A stretch of DNA of 32,850 bases from a virus, in IMG/VR virus record IMGVR_UViG_3300034980_000210, positions 1 through 32,850 of that record, one strand, 5' to 3'. Below, piece by piece: positions 23,753 to 30,070 of this stretch. Each line of letters opens with the position of its first letter. Position 1 is the stretch's first letter. The translations under genes were made by a program, and so were the position numbers. The notes beneath the pieces were generated by a model. It saw only the letters and a program-made list of their open reading frames with translations, did not search any database and was not told the DNA's origin.

Positions 23753-24358
23753 CTACTCGATGTCGGTAACCTCGATATACCTAACCCAGATGGCGGTATT
23801 CATTGCAGACGACCCCTCACTCTTGTAGTTGACCCTCCAGCGTACTGCCCCGCTTAGGTCTAAGAGCATCGAGAAGTTTTCAGCATCTGAGTAGACGTTA
23901 TCGCTAGTGTCCTTGGCGACGACTAGCCCACCGATGATATCGATAGACGTATTGGAAACGATCTTATCGACCTGGTGCCATTCTGAATTAGCGGCGGTGT
24001 TTACGTCGTGAACGTATATGTAGTCGTTGGCAGCGAATCCGGTCGTTGACGCTACCGCCAAAACGGTTTCGTCGATCGGCTCCGTCGCTGTTAGGTTCTC
24101 AAGAACAACTGTTGCGGAGGTCGCAGTAAATTGTGCGACCGTTACCCAACTCTCTTTGCTGGTTCCGAGGTTGGTTTGAATATAGAAGGACGCGGGGTTG
24201 GTATTTGCACCAGCCTCGATAAAGCCGTGGTGCATATGGATCTGCGCCCACAACGCGCCAGCGGTCGGCGTAATCGATGACCCGTAAACACTGTTTGGAT
24301 GCGTAACCTCCTGATGGGCTAGCGCATCCGCGATTGCGGCTTGTGTAAAGTCAGCCAT
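23753..24358 (-). CDS. Hypothetical virion protein
   Basis: 201 residues, mostly beta. It starts with a helix (ADFTQAAIADALAHQEVTHP), then strands with WAQIHMHHGFIEAGANTNPA, and a central segment DETVLAVASTTGFAANDYIYVHD that resembles a small beta-sandwich module seen in other phage structural proteins. No catalytic motif or membrane segment is visible. It stands 2 bases from the LamG-like gene and is probably co-expressed and co-assembled with it. Confidence 0.65.
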   Translation of the reverse strand: MADFTQAAIADALAHQEVTHPNSVYGSSITPTAGALWAQIHMHHGFIEAGANTNPASFYIQTNLGTSKESWVTVAQFTATSATVVLENLTATEPIDETVLAVASTTGFAANDYIYVHDVNTAANSEWHQVDKIVSNTSIDIIGGLVVAKDTSDNVYSDAENFSMLLDLSGAVRWRVNYKSEGSSAMNTAIWVRYIEVTDIE

Positions 24359-24378
24359 TCGTTATCCCGTTTCGCGAG

Positions 24379-24747
24379 TTACTTGCTGTTATGTCCAACC
24401 CCGCGCGCCTTTTCTGTTGCTGCCCGCTTGGCTTTGTCGATTCTAAGTTCTTCGAGTAGCCCCCTGTTGACAGCTTCAAGAGATGCAAGGGTCCGCTGCA
24501 CGGACGCGATACATTCGCAGATCCGCTCAAGAGCTTCTGTAAAGTGAGCCTCTCGCACATACCACCGGGGTAACCCCTCGGAGTCGATAGCGCGTGGACC
24601 CAAGTGTGCATCGTACAAATCAGCGGTTTGTTTCTTGATAACCAATAGTATCCCGATCCCGGCGGTAATGCTCGCCAGAATTAGACCGCCGATGACTAAC
24701 CCCACAAGTTGTTCGATATTGACATCAAGAGCGCCGATTATAAACAC
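24379..24747 (-). CDS. Membrane-anchored coiled-coil protein in the lysis-like cassette
   Basis: 122 residues from a GTG start with TAGGAGG upstream. Residues about 12-37 (IEQLVGLVIGGLILASITAG and IGILLVI) form one transmembrane helix. The rest is charged and helical, with GPRAIDSEGLPRWYVREAHF, then ICECIASVQRTLASLEAVNRGLLEELR, which predicts a coiled coil. This layout suits an inner-membrane spanin-like or holin-accessory protein, but no family is recognised. It lies downstream of the lipoprotein and holin-like genes. Confidence 0.6.
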   Translation of the reverse strand: MFIIGALDVNIEQLVGLVIGGLILASITAGIGILLVIKKQTADLYDAHLGPRAIDSEGLPRWYVREAHFTEALERICECIASVQRTLASLEAVNRGLLEELRIDKAKRAATEKARGVGHNSK

Positions 24748-24762
24748 GACTTGACCAACCTC

Positions 24763-25026
24763 CTACGACTTCTCGCCGTCCTGGTGTCGCTTTATAAGGA
24801 TCGTCGATAATGCGCCGACCGCGAGTCCGATTGGAGCGCCGAACGGTCCTAATACCAGTGTCCCGATAAGCGAGGCGAGTCCGCCGATTGCTTCACCAGT
24901 CTCGACGGGATCTGGCTGGATAACTATGGGCGGTGTGTCTGGGTTGTTGTCGTGGTCGATGGGTTGTAGCGACTGACAACTGCATAACATCGCTACGACT
25001 ACGATTGGGATGAGGTACCTTTTCAC
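24763..25026 (-). CDS. Small lipoprotein with C-terminal membrane segment
   Basis: 87 residues from GTG 25026, which overlaps the holin-like stop as GTGA. The N-terminus MKRYLIPIVVVAMLCSC is a lipoprotein signal ending in a lipobox, with lipidation probably at one of the two cysteines. A Pro/Asp-rich linker of about 25 residues follows, then a Gly-rich hydrophobic segment (GLASLIGTLVLGPFGAPIGL and AVGALSTILI) and a basic tail. Lipid anchor plus C-terminal membrane helix is the topology of single-molecule spanins, but the linker looks too short to cross a normal periplasm. It points to a host with an outer membrane. Confidence 0.7.
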   Translation of the reverse strand: MKRYLIPIVVVAMLCSCQSLQPIDHDNNPDTPPIVIQPDPVETGEAIGGLASLIGTLVLGPFGAPIGLAVGALSTILIKRHQDGEKS

Positions 25027-25307
25027 TTCTTGGACCCCTTTGTGACTGGTGTATTGTCGCCGGGGAGCTTCATACCAAGCACGGACGTAATCGGGTGCTT
25101 GCGTTTAGCATTACCAAACAGTGCCAGGATAACACCGATAAGAGCGACCAGCCCCTCGGCGTTCTGAGACATAACTGCGGTCAGGTGGTCTTGTTCCTCG
25201 ACGGTAATATCAATACCAAACCTGGGCAGTATGAATACGGCCAGCGCCGTGATAATGACCCCCCAAGTAGTTTTGGACTGTAGGAGATCCTTGCCATTGT
25301 CATCCAT
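25023..25307 (-). CDS. Holin-like two-helix membrane protein
   Basis: 94 residues with two predicted transmembrane segments: TTWGVIITALAVFILPRFGI (about 13-32) and AEGLVALIGVILALFGNA (about 50-67). The N-terminus KDLLQSKTTWG is like that of other small phage holin-type proteins, and the tail is basic (KRKHP...KGSKK). Holins permeabilise the inner membrane at the time of lysis. The cassette context, with a lipoprotein and other small membrane proteins but no recognisable endolysin, supports a lysis role without proving it. Confidence 0.65.
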   Translation of the reverse strand: MDDNGKDLLQSKTTWGVIITALAVFILPRFGIDITVEEQDHLTAVMSQNAEGLVALIGVILALFGNAKRKHPITSVLGMKLPGDNTPVTKGSKK

Positions 25308-25410
25308 AGTTATTTCCCGTAATTAGTAAGCAGACTGCGATAACCAAAATGGCGGCCAGCACGGTCAGGAGAAGAATTGCACCTATCCGGCTGAGGGCAT
25401 CCCGTCGCAT
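25300..25410 (-). CDS. Small single-helix membrane protein, 36 residues
   Basis: ATG at 25410, with AGGCGG upstream, opens a 36-codon frame ending in TGA at 25300-25302 that overlaps the holin-like start by 8 bases. The protein begins with a basic stretch (MRRDALSR), has a clean hydrophobic segment (IGAILLLTVLAAILVIAVCL, then LI) and a short tail. It is the first gene of the minus-strand late operon as seen here. Such tiny membrane proteins often act as holins, antiholins or lysis regulators. The overlap and the perfect hydrophobic segment make chance less likely. Confidence 0.65.
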   Translation of the reverse strand: MRRDALSRIGAILLLTVLAAILVIAVCLLITGNNYG

Positions 25411-25425
25411 TGGCCGCCTATCGGC

Positions 25426-25453
25426 ATAATAGGGCCGGTGACTAAACACGCAA
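25426..25453 (-). promoter_or_regulatory. Candidate promoter for the late operon
   Basis: On the minus strand TATTAT (25431-25426) has TTGCGT (25453-25448) upstream at 16 bases. Initiation about 7 bases downstream would lie just before the 36-residue gene. The -35 match is poor, so this is only a candidate; phage late promoters may instead need a phage activator. Confidence 0.25.
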
Positions 25454-25707
25454 CAAAAGGCAAGGTCGCGGGTAATTTAGGACCGCACGAGGCTATAAGC
25501 GACCGCCATAACACTTGTCCTGACGACTCTCAGTGCCATTGGTGCCGAGAATACAAGCCACAGACTACTCCGGCACTATACAGGCCACCAGTTACAAGGT
25601 TACCCATCTTCTCAATCGCCCCTGCGTGCGGTCTAGGCTCGAGCATCGCTACGGATAGCGGCACGTTTCTTTTATGCGTCTGGTACTGCTTACGCCTTAC
25701 GATATGA
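25438..25707 (+). CDS. Doubtful 89-residue ORF in the divergent region
   Basis: Between the minus-strand lysis-like cassette and the plus-strand phosphoesterase gene (25411-25787), the only sizeable open frame starts at GTG 25438 after a weak AGGG. It carries a cysteine cluster (CPDDSQCHWC) near residue 30 and a hydrophobic C-terminus. No family is recognised and codon evidence is unclear. The region may instead be regulatory; I see no convincing terminator or plus-strand promoter in it. Confidence 0.25.
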   Translation: MTKHATKGKVAGNLGPHEAISDRHNTCPDDSQCHWCREYKPQTTPALYRPPVTRLPIFSIAPACGLGSSIATDSGTFLLCVWYCLRLTI

Positions 25708-25787
25708 GCGGCAGATATGGGTCTGCTGGGAGATCATAGTTATGGAGGGATTCATTAGCACTTATCAGGAGCACGGACGCTCCCCGT

Positions 25788-26714
25788 ATGACAAAGAAAA
25801 CAACACAGACCTATGCCCCCAGTCCGTTCGTCGTAAAGCGAACCGACGGCAACGCCATCGCTATTCACATGGACGTAGATTCGCGTACATGGGAGCAGTG
25901 GTTCTTGCTGTCCTCGGATCGCCACCACGATAATCCTCATACAAACGAAGAACACGAACAGTTACACCTCGACCAAGCTCTTGAGCGTAACGCAGGGATC
26001 TTGGATTTCGGGGATCTGTTTGACGCGATGCAAGGCAAGTTCGATCCGAGGCGACGAAAGCAGGATTACCCGCCCAGGTATCTCGAACACCTAGCCGATG
26101 GCGGCAACACCCCTTACCTGCAATGGCTCATTGACGACGCATCGGAGTTCTATTCTCCTTACCGACACCTGTTCTGCATGTTGGGCCTGGGCAATCACGA
26201 AACTGCGATCGAGAAGAACCAAGAGTTTTCTCTAACGCAAGCCCTGGCCGCAAGGCTGAACGCCAACGGTGCCGGGCAAGTGCAAACGGGCGCATACGCC
26301 GGTTGGGTACGGTTTCACTTCAAGAGGTCGCAGGGTAGCAGAGCAACAAAGACGCTCTGGTACACGCATGGCTCTGGAGGAGGAGGCCCGGTAACGAAAG
26401 ACACGATAAGCCTAGATCGTCAGCTTTCGTATGTGCAATGCGCTGACATCATGGTGTCGGGGCATGTTCATCAGTCATGGACGATGGACGTTGCCGCACT
26501 CAACCTTGACAAGAAGGGCCGAGAGCAGGTCCGCGAAATCGTTGCCGTGAAAGTGCCAACCTACAAACATGAGTATCAACATGGGACTGGCTATCACATC
26601 GAGAAGGGCCGCGCTCCCCGACCGATCGGCGCGTATTGGCTCAAGTTCTACTGGCACCAAGAGGGTATTGAGTTCAACATAGAACGAGCCAAGGTGCCAA
26701 GGGCTAGAGAATGA
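25788..26714 (+). CDS. Calcineurin-like metallophosphoesterase
   Basis: 308 residues with the complete metal-binding set of the family: SDRHHD (Asp44, His46), GDLFD (75-79), GNHE (135-138), YTHG (His194) and GHVH (225-228). These bind two metal ions and cleave phosphodiester or phosphomonoester bonds; the natural substrate cannot be read from sequence. There is no signal peptide, so it acts in the cytoplasm. ATG 25788 is the only usable start, since an in-frame stop lies at 25737, but its ribosome binding site is weak. It overlaps the next gene as ATGA, so the pair forms a two-gene unit of its own, opposite to both neighbouring operons. Confidence 0.88.
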   Translation: MTKKTTQTYAPSPFVVKRTDGNAIAIHMDVDSRTWEQWFLLSSDRHHDNPHTNEEHEQLHLDQALERNAGILDFGDLFDAMQGKFDPRRRKQDYPPRYLEHLADGGNTPYLQWLIDDASEFYSPYRHLFCMLGLGNHETAIEKNQEFSLTQALAARLNANGAGQVQTGAYAGWVRFHFKRSQGSRATKTLWYTHGSGGGGPVTKDTISLDRQLSYVQCADIMVSGHVHQSWTMDVAALNLDKKGREQVREIVAVKVPTYKHEYQHGTGYHIEKGRAPRPIGAYWLKFYWHQEGIEFNIERAKVPRARE

Positions 26715-27004
26715 ACACGCCATTTACTCTTGAGGTCGGCCCCGCTGAGTGTCCCCTGATATGCACGGTGCGTATGGGTCGGCGTGATATGAAATCGCCC
26801 GCTGACGTGCAAGACCCGCTGCACTACCCACAGCCAGAGATTCGCATTCGTAGGGGTATGACCGAAAAGGAAACGATCGGCGCGCTCATCCACGAAGTGC
26901 TGCACCTGTCTGACTGGAACTTATCAGAACCGTTCGTACTTGATACGGAACGGGCGATCGTCGAGTGCTTGGTCAGAGGTGGTTTTATTAGCGATGACAA
27001 GTAA
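26711..27004 (+). CDS. Small HExxH zinc-peptidase-like protein
   Basis: 97 residues with IHEVLHL at 60-66, the HExxH zinc site (His61, Glu62, His65), and a downstream DTERAIVECLV helix whose Glu residues might supply the third ligand. The N-terminal half is beta-rich with IRIRRGMTEKETIGALIHE, a layout common in small phage and prophage metallopeptidase-like proteins. Substrate unknown. It is translationally coupled (ATGA) to the phosphoesterase and is followed directly by a terminator. Confidence 0.75.
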   Translation: MNTPFTLEVGPAECPLICTVRMGRRDMKSPADVQDPLHYPQPEIRIRRGMTEKETIGALIHEVLHLSDWNLSEPFVLDTERAIVECLVRGGFISDDK

Positions 27005-27011
27005 GAAAATA

Positions 27012-27045
27012 GAAAAGGCCGAGGGGTGCAGCGCCCTTGGCCTTT
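27012..27045. terminator. Bidirectional intrinsic terminator between convergent genes
   Basis: AAAGGCC (27014-27020) pairs with GGCCTTT (27039-27045), extended inward by GAGGG with CCCTT. Read on the minus strand the hairpin is followed by TTTTCTATTTTC, a good U-tract; on the plus strand it ends in TTTCGG. It separates the HExxH gene from the opposing gene at 27050. Confidence 0.85.
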
Positions 27046-27049
27046 CGGT

Positions 27050-27487
27050 TCACACTTTACGTCGGTTTTCTTCTTTGCCGCTGATGCACGCGATCGCCAT
27101 GCGGAAGCGAGTGCCGCGTCCCTGAATGCGGCCACAGTCGTAGCCGAACCGATCAGCCACCATCTCTGCGAATTCCAAGCCGTTGAACCCCAGAACGAAG
27201 TCGTCTGAGAGCGAGCTTCCTAATCCACGAGCCTCGATCGCGTTGAGTGTATCGACGCGATCGTAAAAGACCATCGACGACAACTTGCCGTCAATGGACA
27301 ATGTGAAGTAGGGCCTCGCCTCGTCGCGGTGGATCTTCACATAGATGGACTGCGGTGCTGTCTCAAGGAACTTGTAGCTTACGATGGAATGTCCATCCAT
27401 GCCATCGTGAATCCACTTCGCCAATTCCTCTCTTTGCTCGCTCGTAATGAAATGCCAAATCGGGCAATCTGTGGTAGCTTTGCTCAT
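27050..27487 (-). CDS. Hypothetical protein of the replication-side operon
   Basis: 145 residues with AAAGGAAAGG upstream of the ATG, one of the best ribosome binding sites in the window. The sequence mixes helices (SEQREELAKWIHDGMDGHSI) with strands (QSIYVKIHRDEARPYFTLSI, then GKLSSMVFYDRV) and a C-terminal basic helix. No catalytic motif, membrane segment or known family is recognised. It is the last gene before the terminator at 27012-27045 and is separated from the methyltransferase by a 239-base non-coding region, so it may have its own promoter. Confidence 0.65.
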   Translation of the reverse strand: MSKATTDCPIWHFITSEQREELAKWIHDGMDGHSIVSYKFLETAPQSIYVKIHRDEARPYFTLSIDGKLSSMVFYDRVDTLNAIEARGLGSSLSDDFVLGFNGLEFAEMVADRFGYDCGRIQGRGTRFRMAIACISGKEENRRKV

Positions 27488-27586
27488 GGCAACCTTTCCT
27501 TTCTGTTTTGGTTGTCAAAGAACTGGGGTCGGTGCGATGCTGCACTGGCTCCATTTTACCATAAGCGTTTTTGCGACCTCTCGCGG

Positions 27587-27601
27587 CGATACCTAACATC
27601 G
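27587..27601. repeat. 15-bp direct repeat, copy 1
   Basis: CGATACCTAACATCG, identical to 27707-27721. Its ends CGAT and ATCG are inverted, as in a protein-binding site. It contains CCTAAC, which is inverted as GTTAGG at 27656-27661. Confidence 0.75.
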
Positions 27602-27706
27602 GTCGTTCTGCGCGTCTTTTGACGAGCGGCTCGGTTACGCCCGTCGTTACGCCTTGTTAGGCGTACCAAAATATTTTTGCTTTTCCGGTTCTCGCGCCCT
27701 CGGCAC

Positions 27707-27721
27707 CGATACCTAACATCG
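27707..27721. repeat. 15-bp direct repeat, copy 2
   Basis: The second copy of CGATACCTAACATCG lies six bases past the methyltransferase stop codon, 120 bases from the first copy. Confidence 0.75.
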
Positions 27722-27726
27722 CGCTT

Positions 27727-28959
27727 TTACTCGTTGAACAGCGGCGCGTAGTCGCCAACACGACGCCGGGCCATGTCGGTGTATTCCTCGCTAAGTTCGA
27801 TGCCGATGCTGCTTCGTCCGAGCTTGCGGCTGACGAGGGCGGTGGTGCCGCTACCGGCAAAGGGGTCGAGTACGGTGGCGGGTGCAGCAGCGGGCGCTGT
27901 TTCAGGATCGTTGCTGCACTCGCACGTCGGACGCCAGCCGTTCGGGCGCTCACGTTCAATATCATCCTTTTCAAGTACCCGCGCCCACGGCGCCCCGCAC
28001 TCCGGGCAAACTCCGCGCTCTGACGTTGCGGCCTTGATGATCGGCTCGATCAGCTTCTCAGGGTATGTGGCGAAGTGCGCGTCAGGGAACGGTTGCGGAT
28101 TGATCGTCCAGACGTTACGCGGGTTGCGGCCACCAGTGATGTTGTTTGTCATCCTTGCATTTATCTGCTCGCCGTGGTCATTACTATCGCGCCCGTAGTC
28201 GCCTCGATCCTGCTCACCACGCTCCGCATATTTTGCGACAGTGAGCGGCGATTGTTCCTCCCGCACCGCTTCGCCATCGCAGTAGTACCCGCTGCGCTTC
28301 GCCAGCATCAGCACGACCTCATGCGCGCACGTCGGTCGCCAGGAGCCGCGGCGCAGGACGTAGCCGTCGTTCGGGGCGCACTTGTCGCAGCCGGGGCAGT
28401 TGACCGCCGCGGGCTCTGTGTATGTGGCGTTCCTTTTGGTCATCACCCTGCACCGCTCCCACCGCCATCCGTTCAGCGACTCGGGCATCACGCTGCCGTG
28501 ATATGTGTCACAGAACGACACGCCCTTCGCCCAGATGATGACGCTGCGCACCAGCCAGCCGTCAGCCTGGAGGGCTAGGGCTAGGCGGTAGGGCATGAGC
28601 ATGAGTTGGCCGGATTGTCCGGCTTCTGGCATTCGCCGCTGCCGCGCACCGTCTTGACTCGCCCCTGGCCGCCCGGCACCTTTCGTCAACCCACTGTTGC
28701 CAGATGAGTACGCATCCCCGTAGTTCACCCACACCGTACCGTCATCCCGCAGCACGCGCCGCACCTCGCGGAACGTCTCCACCAGCGCGGCCAGGTGCGC
28801 ATCGGGCGAATCCTCCAGGCCGATCATGTCATCACCGCCGTGATACGCGCGCAGGCCGTAGTACGGCGGCGAGGTAACGCAACAATGCACCGACCGCTCG
28901 GGCAGCGTGCGCAGCACTTCGCGACAATCGCCGGTTCGGATGTCTGCGCTGGCAATCAT
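27727..28959 (-). CDS. DNA methyltransferase, beta class (N4-cytosine or N6-adenine)
   Basis: 410 residues. The catalytic motif TSPPYYGL is near the N-terminus (29-36) and the S-adenosylmethionine motif FAGSGT near the C-terminus (367-372, then IGIELSEEY), the beta-class order. Cysteine clusters CPGCDKC and CPECGAP...TCEC suggest zinc-binding inserts, and RRGSWRPTCAHEVVLMLAK matches phage enzymes of this type. Hand counts of three lines in the gene give 63-75 percent GC, against 48 percent for a line in the RusA gene, so it was probably acquired. The ATG follows the shared 47-bp repeat almost directly and lacks an obvious ribosome binding site. Target sequence unknown. Confidence 0.92.
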   Translation of the reverse strand: MIASADIRTGDCREVLRTLPERSVHCCVTSPPYYGLRAYHGGDDMIGLEDSPDAHLAALVETFREVRRVLRDDGTVWVNYGDAYSSGNSGLTKGAGRPGASQDGARQRRMPEAGQSGQLMLMPYRLALALQADGWLVRSVIIWAKGVSFCDTYHGSVMPESLNGWRWERCRVMTKRNATYTEPAAVNCPGCDKCAPNDGYVLRRGSWRPTCAHEVVLMLAKRSGYYCDGEAVREEQSPLTVAKYAERGEQDRGDYGRDSNDHGEQINARMTNNITGGRNPRNVWTINPQPFPDAHFATYPEKLIEPIIKAATSERGVCPECGAPWARVLEKDDIERERPNGWRPTCECSNDPETAPAAAPATVLDPFAGSGTTALVSRKLGRSSIGIELSEEYTDMARRRVGDYAPLFNE

Positions 28960-28961
28960 GT

Positions 28962-29008
28962 TTCAAAACTGCAAATCAAATGTTCAGATACGTTTGGGCG
29001 AACTGACG
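28962..29008 (-). repeat. Right copy of the 47-bp long-distance inverted repeat
   Basis: On the minus strand this matches 91-137 at 45 of 47 positions. It ends three bases before the methyltransferase ATG and covers the last codons and stop of a decayed gene tail. Confidence 0.9.
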
Positions 29009-29038
29009 CCGGGCCATTCTCACCTTACTGGTGGGCCA
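28976..29038 (-). pseudogene. Remnant 3' end of the left-edge gene
   Basis: The minus strand encodes GWPTSKVRMARRQFAQTYLNI then TGA. This aligns with the end of the left-edge gene, ADPSNDKVLAKRARQFAQTYLDI, with about two residues missing. An in-frame TGA lies just upstream, so the rest of the gene is gone. An internal ATG with AAGGTGAG upstream could still yield a 13-residue peptide, but a relic is more likely. Confidence 0.65.
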
Positions 29039-29065
29039 GCCTCATTGGCTTTGCCTCGGTCAAGA

Positions 29066-29124
29066 CCCCAGCGTGCAGGCTTTTACTAAGCCGATCAATA
29101 TGAGCAAGCGACAACACGCTGGGG
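29066..29124 (-). other. Structured element with a 10-bp closing stem
   Basis: CCCCAGCGTG (29066-29075) and CACGCTGGGG (29115-29124) are perfect inverted copies around 39 bases that include a second small hairpin (GGCTT...AAGCC on the minus strand). It lies after the RusA stop. No T-run follows, so a folded RNA or a protein-binding dyad fits better than a simple terminator. Confidence 0.6.
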
Positions 29125-29140
29125 CGTAGTTTGTTTTACT

Positions 29141-29497
29141 TCATCCGATGAAAATGTCCAATACTTTTACCGGGCGACCGAGGGTCGGCCTAGTAATCTG
29201 GAGACTATCAATCTGGTTATCGTTCTTATAAACCAGCGACGACGCCTCGAGCGCGTCGAGTAGCGGCTTGATCGGGTTATCGATATCGCGAACACGACGA
29301 TCAGGTGGTCGCCAGTCTATAACCACCTCGATTCGATCAGTGTCGCTAAACATCCGCTGTTCGATTCCCTGTAGCAATAGTTCTGCCGTAACCATCTGTC
29401 TAAAGTGCTGCCCCTCTGAGCTTACATACACTCGCCCATGAGCGTACTTGTAATAGTTATTGATCGTGGGCGGCTGAGGTAGGACAATCCTTGCCAT
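29141..29497 (-). CDS. rusA: RusA-family Holliday junction resolvase
   Basis: 118 residues, the usual length. It opens with VLPQPPTINNYYKYAHGRVY, typical of RusA proteins, and then IEVVIDWRPPDRRVRDIDN and IKPLLDALEASSLVYKNDNQ. The aspartates of the RDIDN block (Asp71, Asp73), LLDAL (Asp81) and KNDNQ (Asp93) are the expected metal-binding active site. It cleaves four-way DNA junctions, clearing branched replication or recombination products before packaging. It starts 6 bases from the end of the helicase-loader-like gene. Confidence 0.92.
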   Translation of the reverse strand: MARIVLPQPPTINNYYKYAHGRVYVSSEGQHFRQMVTAELLLQGIEQRMFSDTDRIEVVIDWRPPDRRVRDIDNPIKPLLDALEASSLVYKNDNQIDSLQITRPTLGRPVKVLDIFIG

Positions 29498-29502
29498 ATT
29501 TT

Positions 29503-30054
29503 TTACCCTAATAATGCCCCCCGTATATCAGACTTCGTAACCTGCCCGGCCTTTTCTCTTGCTGGATCTAACCCGTCATCCAGTTCGCCGTCAAGCATTA
29601 GCACGCAAGCACTTCGCATAATACTCGGCCAGTCTGTAACCGACTTGCTGTTGCTGTTGGGCAAATACTTTCCCCTGCGGTCGTTGTAACGACGCTGGAT
29701 GTCTGCAAGTTGTGATTGGGGTAATGCGTCGAGCCGTGCGATAACCTCTGCCTGGTCTGCGATCCTTTCCCGCTCGTCTGCTAATTCTTGCGATCTGGTT
29801 TGTTGCCGGTGATCTACGCAGGCAACCCCCTCGTTCAACATTTTCAGCGACGAGATTTCCGATAGCACCTCATCGAGTTTCGGCGCTTTCCACCTGCTCT
29901 TGGCGGCAACATTTTCGACGACGATGCGTGCTAACCCAAACTCATACGGTTTTAGTCGTTTCCTCCAGAGGTCGCGCTGTCGATCGGTGAATCTTGCGTC
30001 CGGCCATAACTCCGAGATCATTACCTTCAGTTCTTTCCATTCGTTCTCGGTCAT
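29503..30054 (-). CDS. Helicase-loader-like replication protein
   Basis: 183 residues. Residues 4-70 (WKELKVMISELWPDARFTDR, then LWRKRLKPYEFGLARIVVEN and PKLDEVLSEI) follow the pattern of the small helical domain of SPP1 G39P-type helicase loaders: a helix, a Trp-x-x-x-Leu helix, and a final Pro-x-x-x-Glu helix. The rest is helical and charged (ADERERIADQAEVIARLDAL). Its place directly after the initiator-like gene and before RusA fits a loader. The replicative helicase gene itself is not in this window. Confidence 0.65.
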   Translation of the reverse strand: MTENEWKELKVMISELWPDARFTDRQRDLWRKRLKPYEFGLARIVVENVAAKSRWKAPKLDEVLSEISSLKMLNEGVACVDHRQQTRSQELADERERIADQAEVIARLDALPQSQLADIQRRYNDRRGKYLPNSNSKSVTDWPSIMRSACVLMLDGELDDGLDPAREKAGQVTKSDIRGALLG

Positions 30055-30070
30055 CGCATATCCCCTTTCG

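Larger units (their letters stand above)
27488..27726. other. Non-coding region with spaced repeats and a hairpin
   Basis: No gene is seen in these 239 bases. The 15-base sequence CGATACCTAACATCG occurs at 27587-27601 and again at 27707-27721, exactly 120 bases apart, each after a GC-rich stretch. Between them TACGCC and GGCGTA form a hairpin (27648-27665) followed by an AT-rich palindromic stretch AAAATATTTTT (27669-27679). Regulation of the gene at 27050, or a recombination site, is possible. Confidence 0.6.

Noticed and set aside
25742-25933. A 63-codon plus-strand frame with a good GGGAGA site upstream
   Set aside because: Most of it overlaps the start of the well-supported phosphoesterase in another frame and its residues resemble no protein pattern. 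It could at most be a leader that helps initiation at 25788.
27590-27662. An integron attC site
   Set aside because: Outer boxes ACCTAAC and GTTAGGC fit the consensus, but the internal arms do not pair and no integrase or cassette array is seen. Kept only as a low-level finding on repeats.
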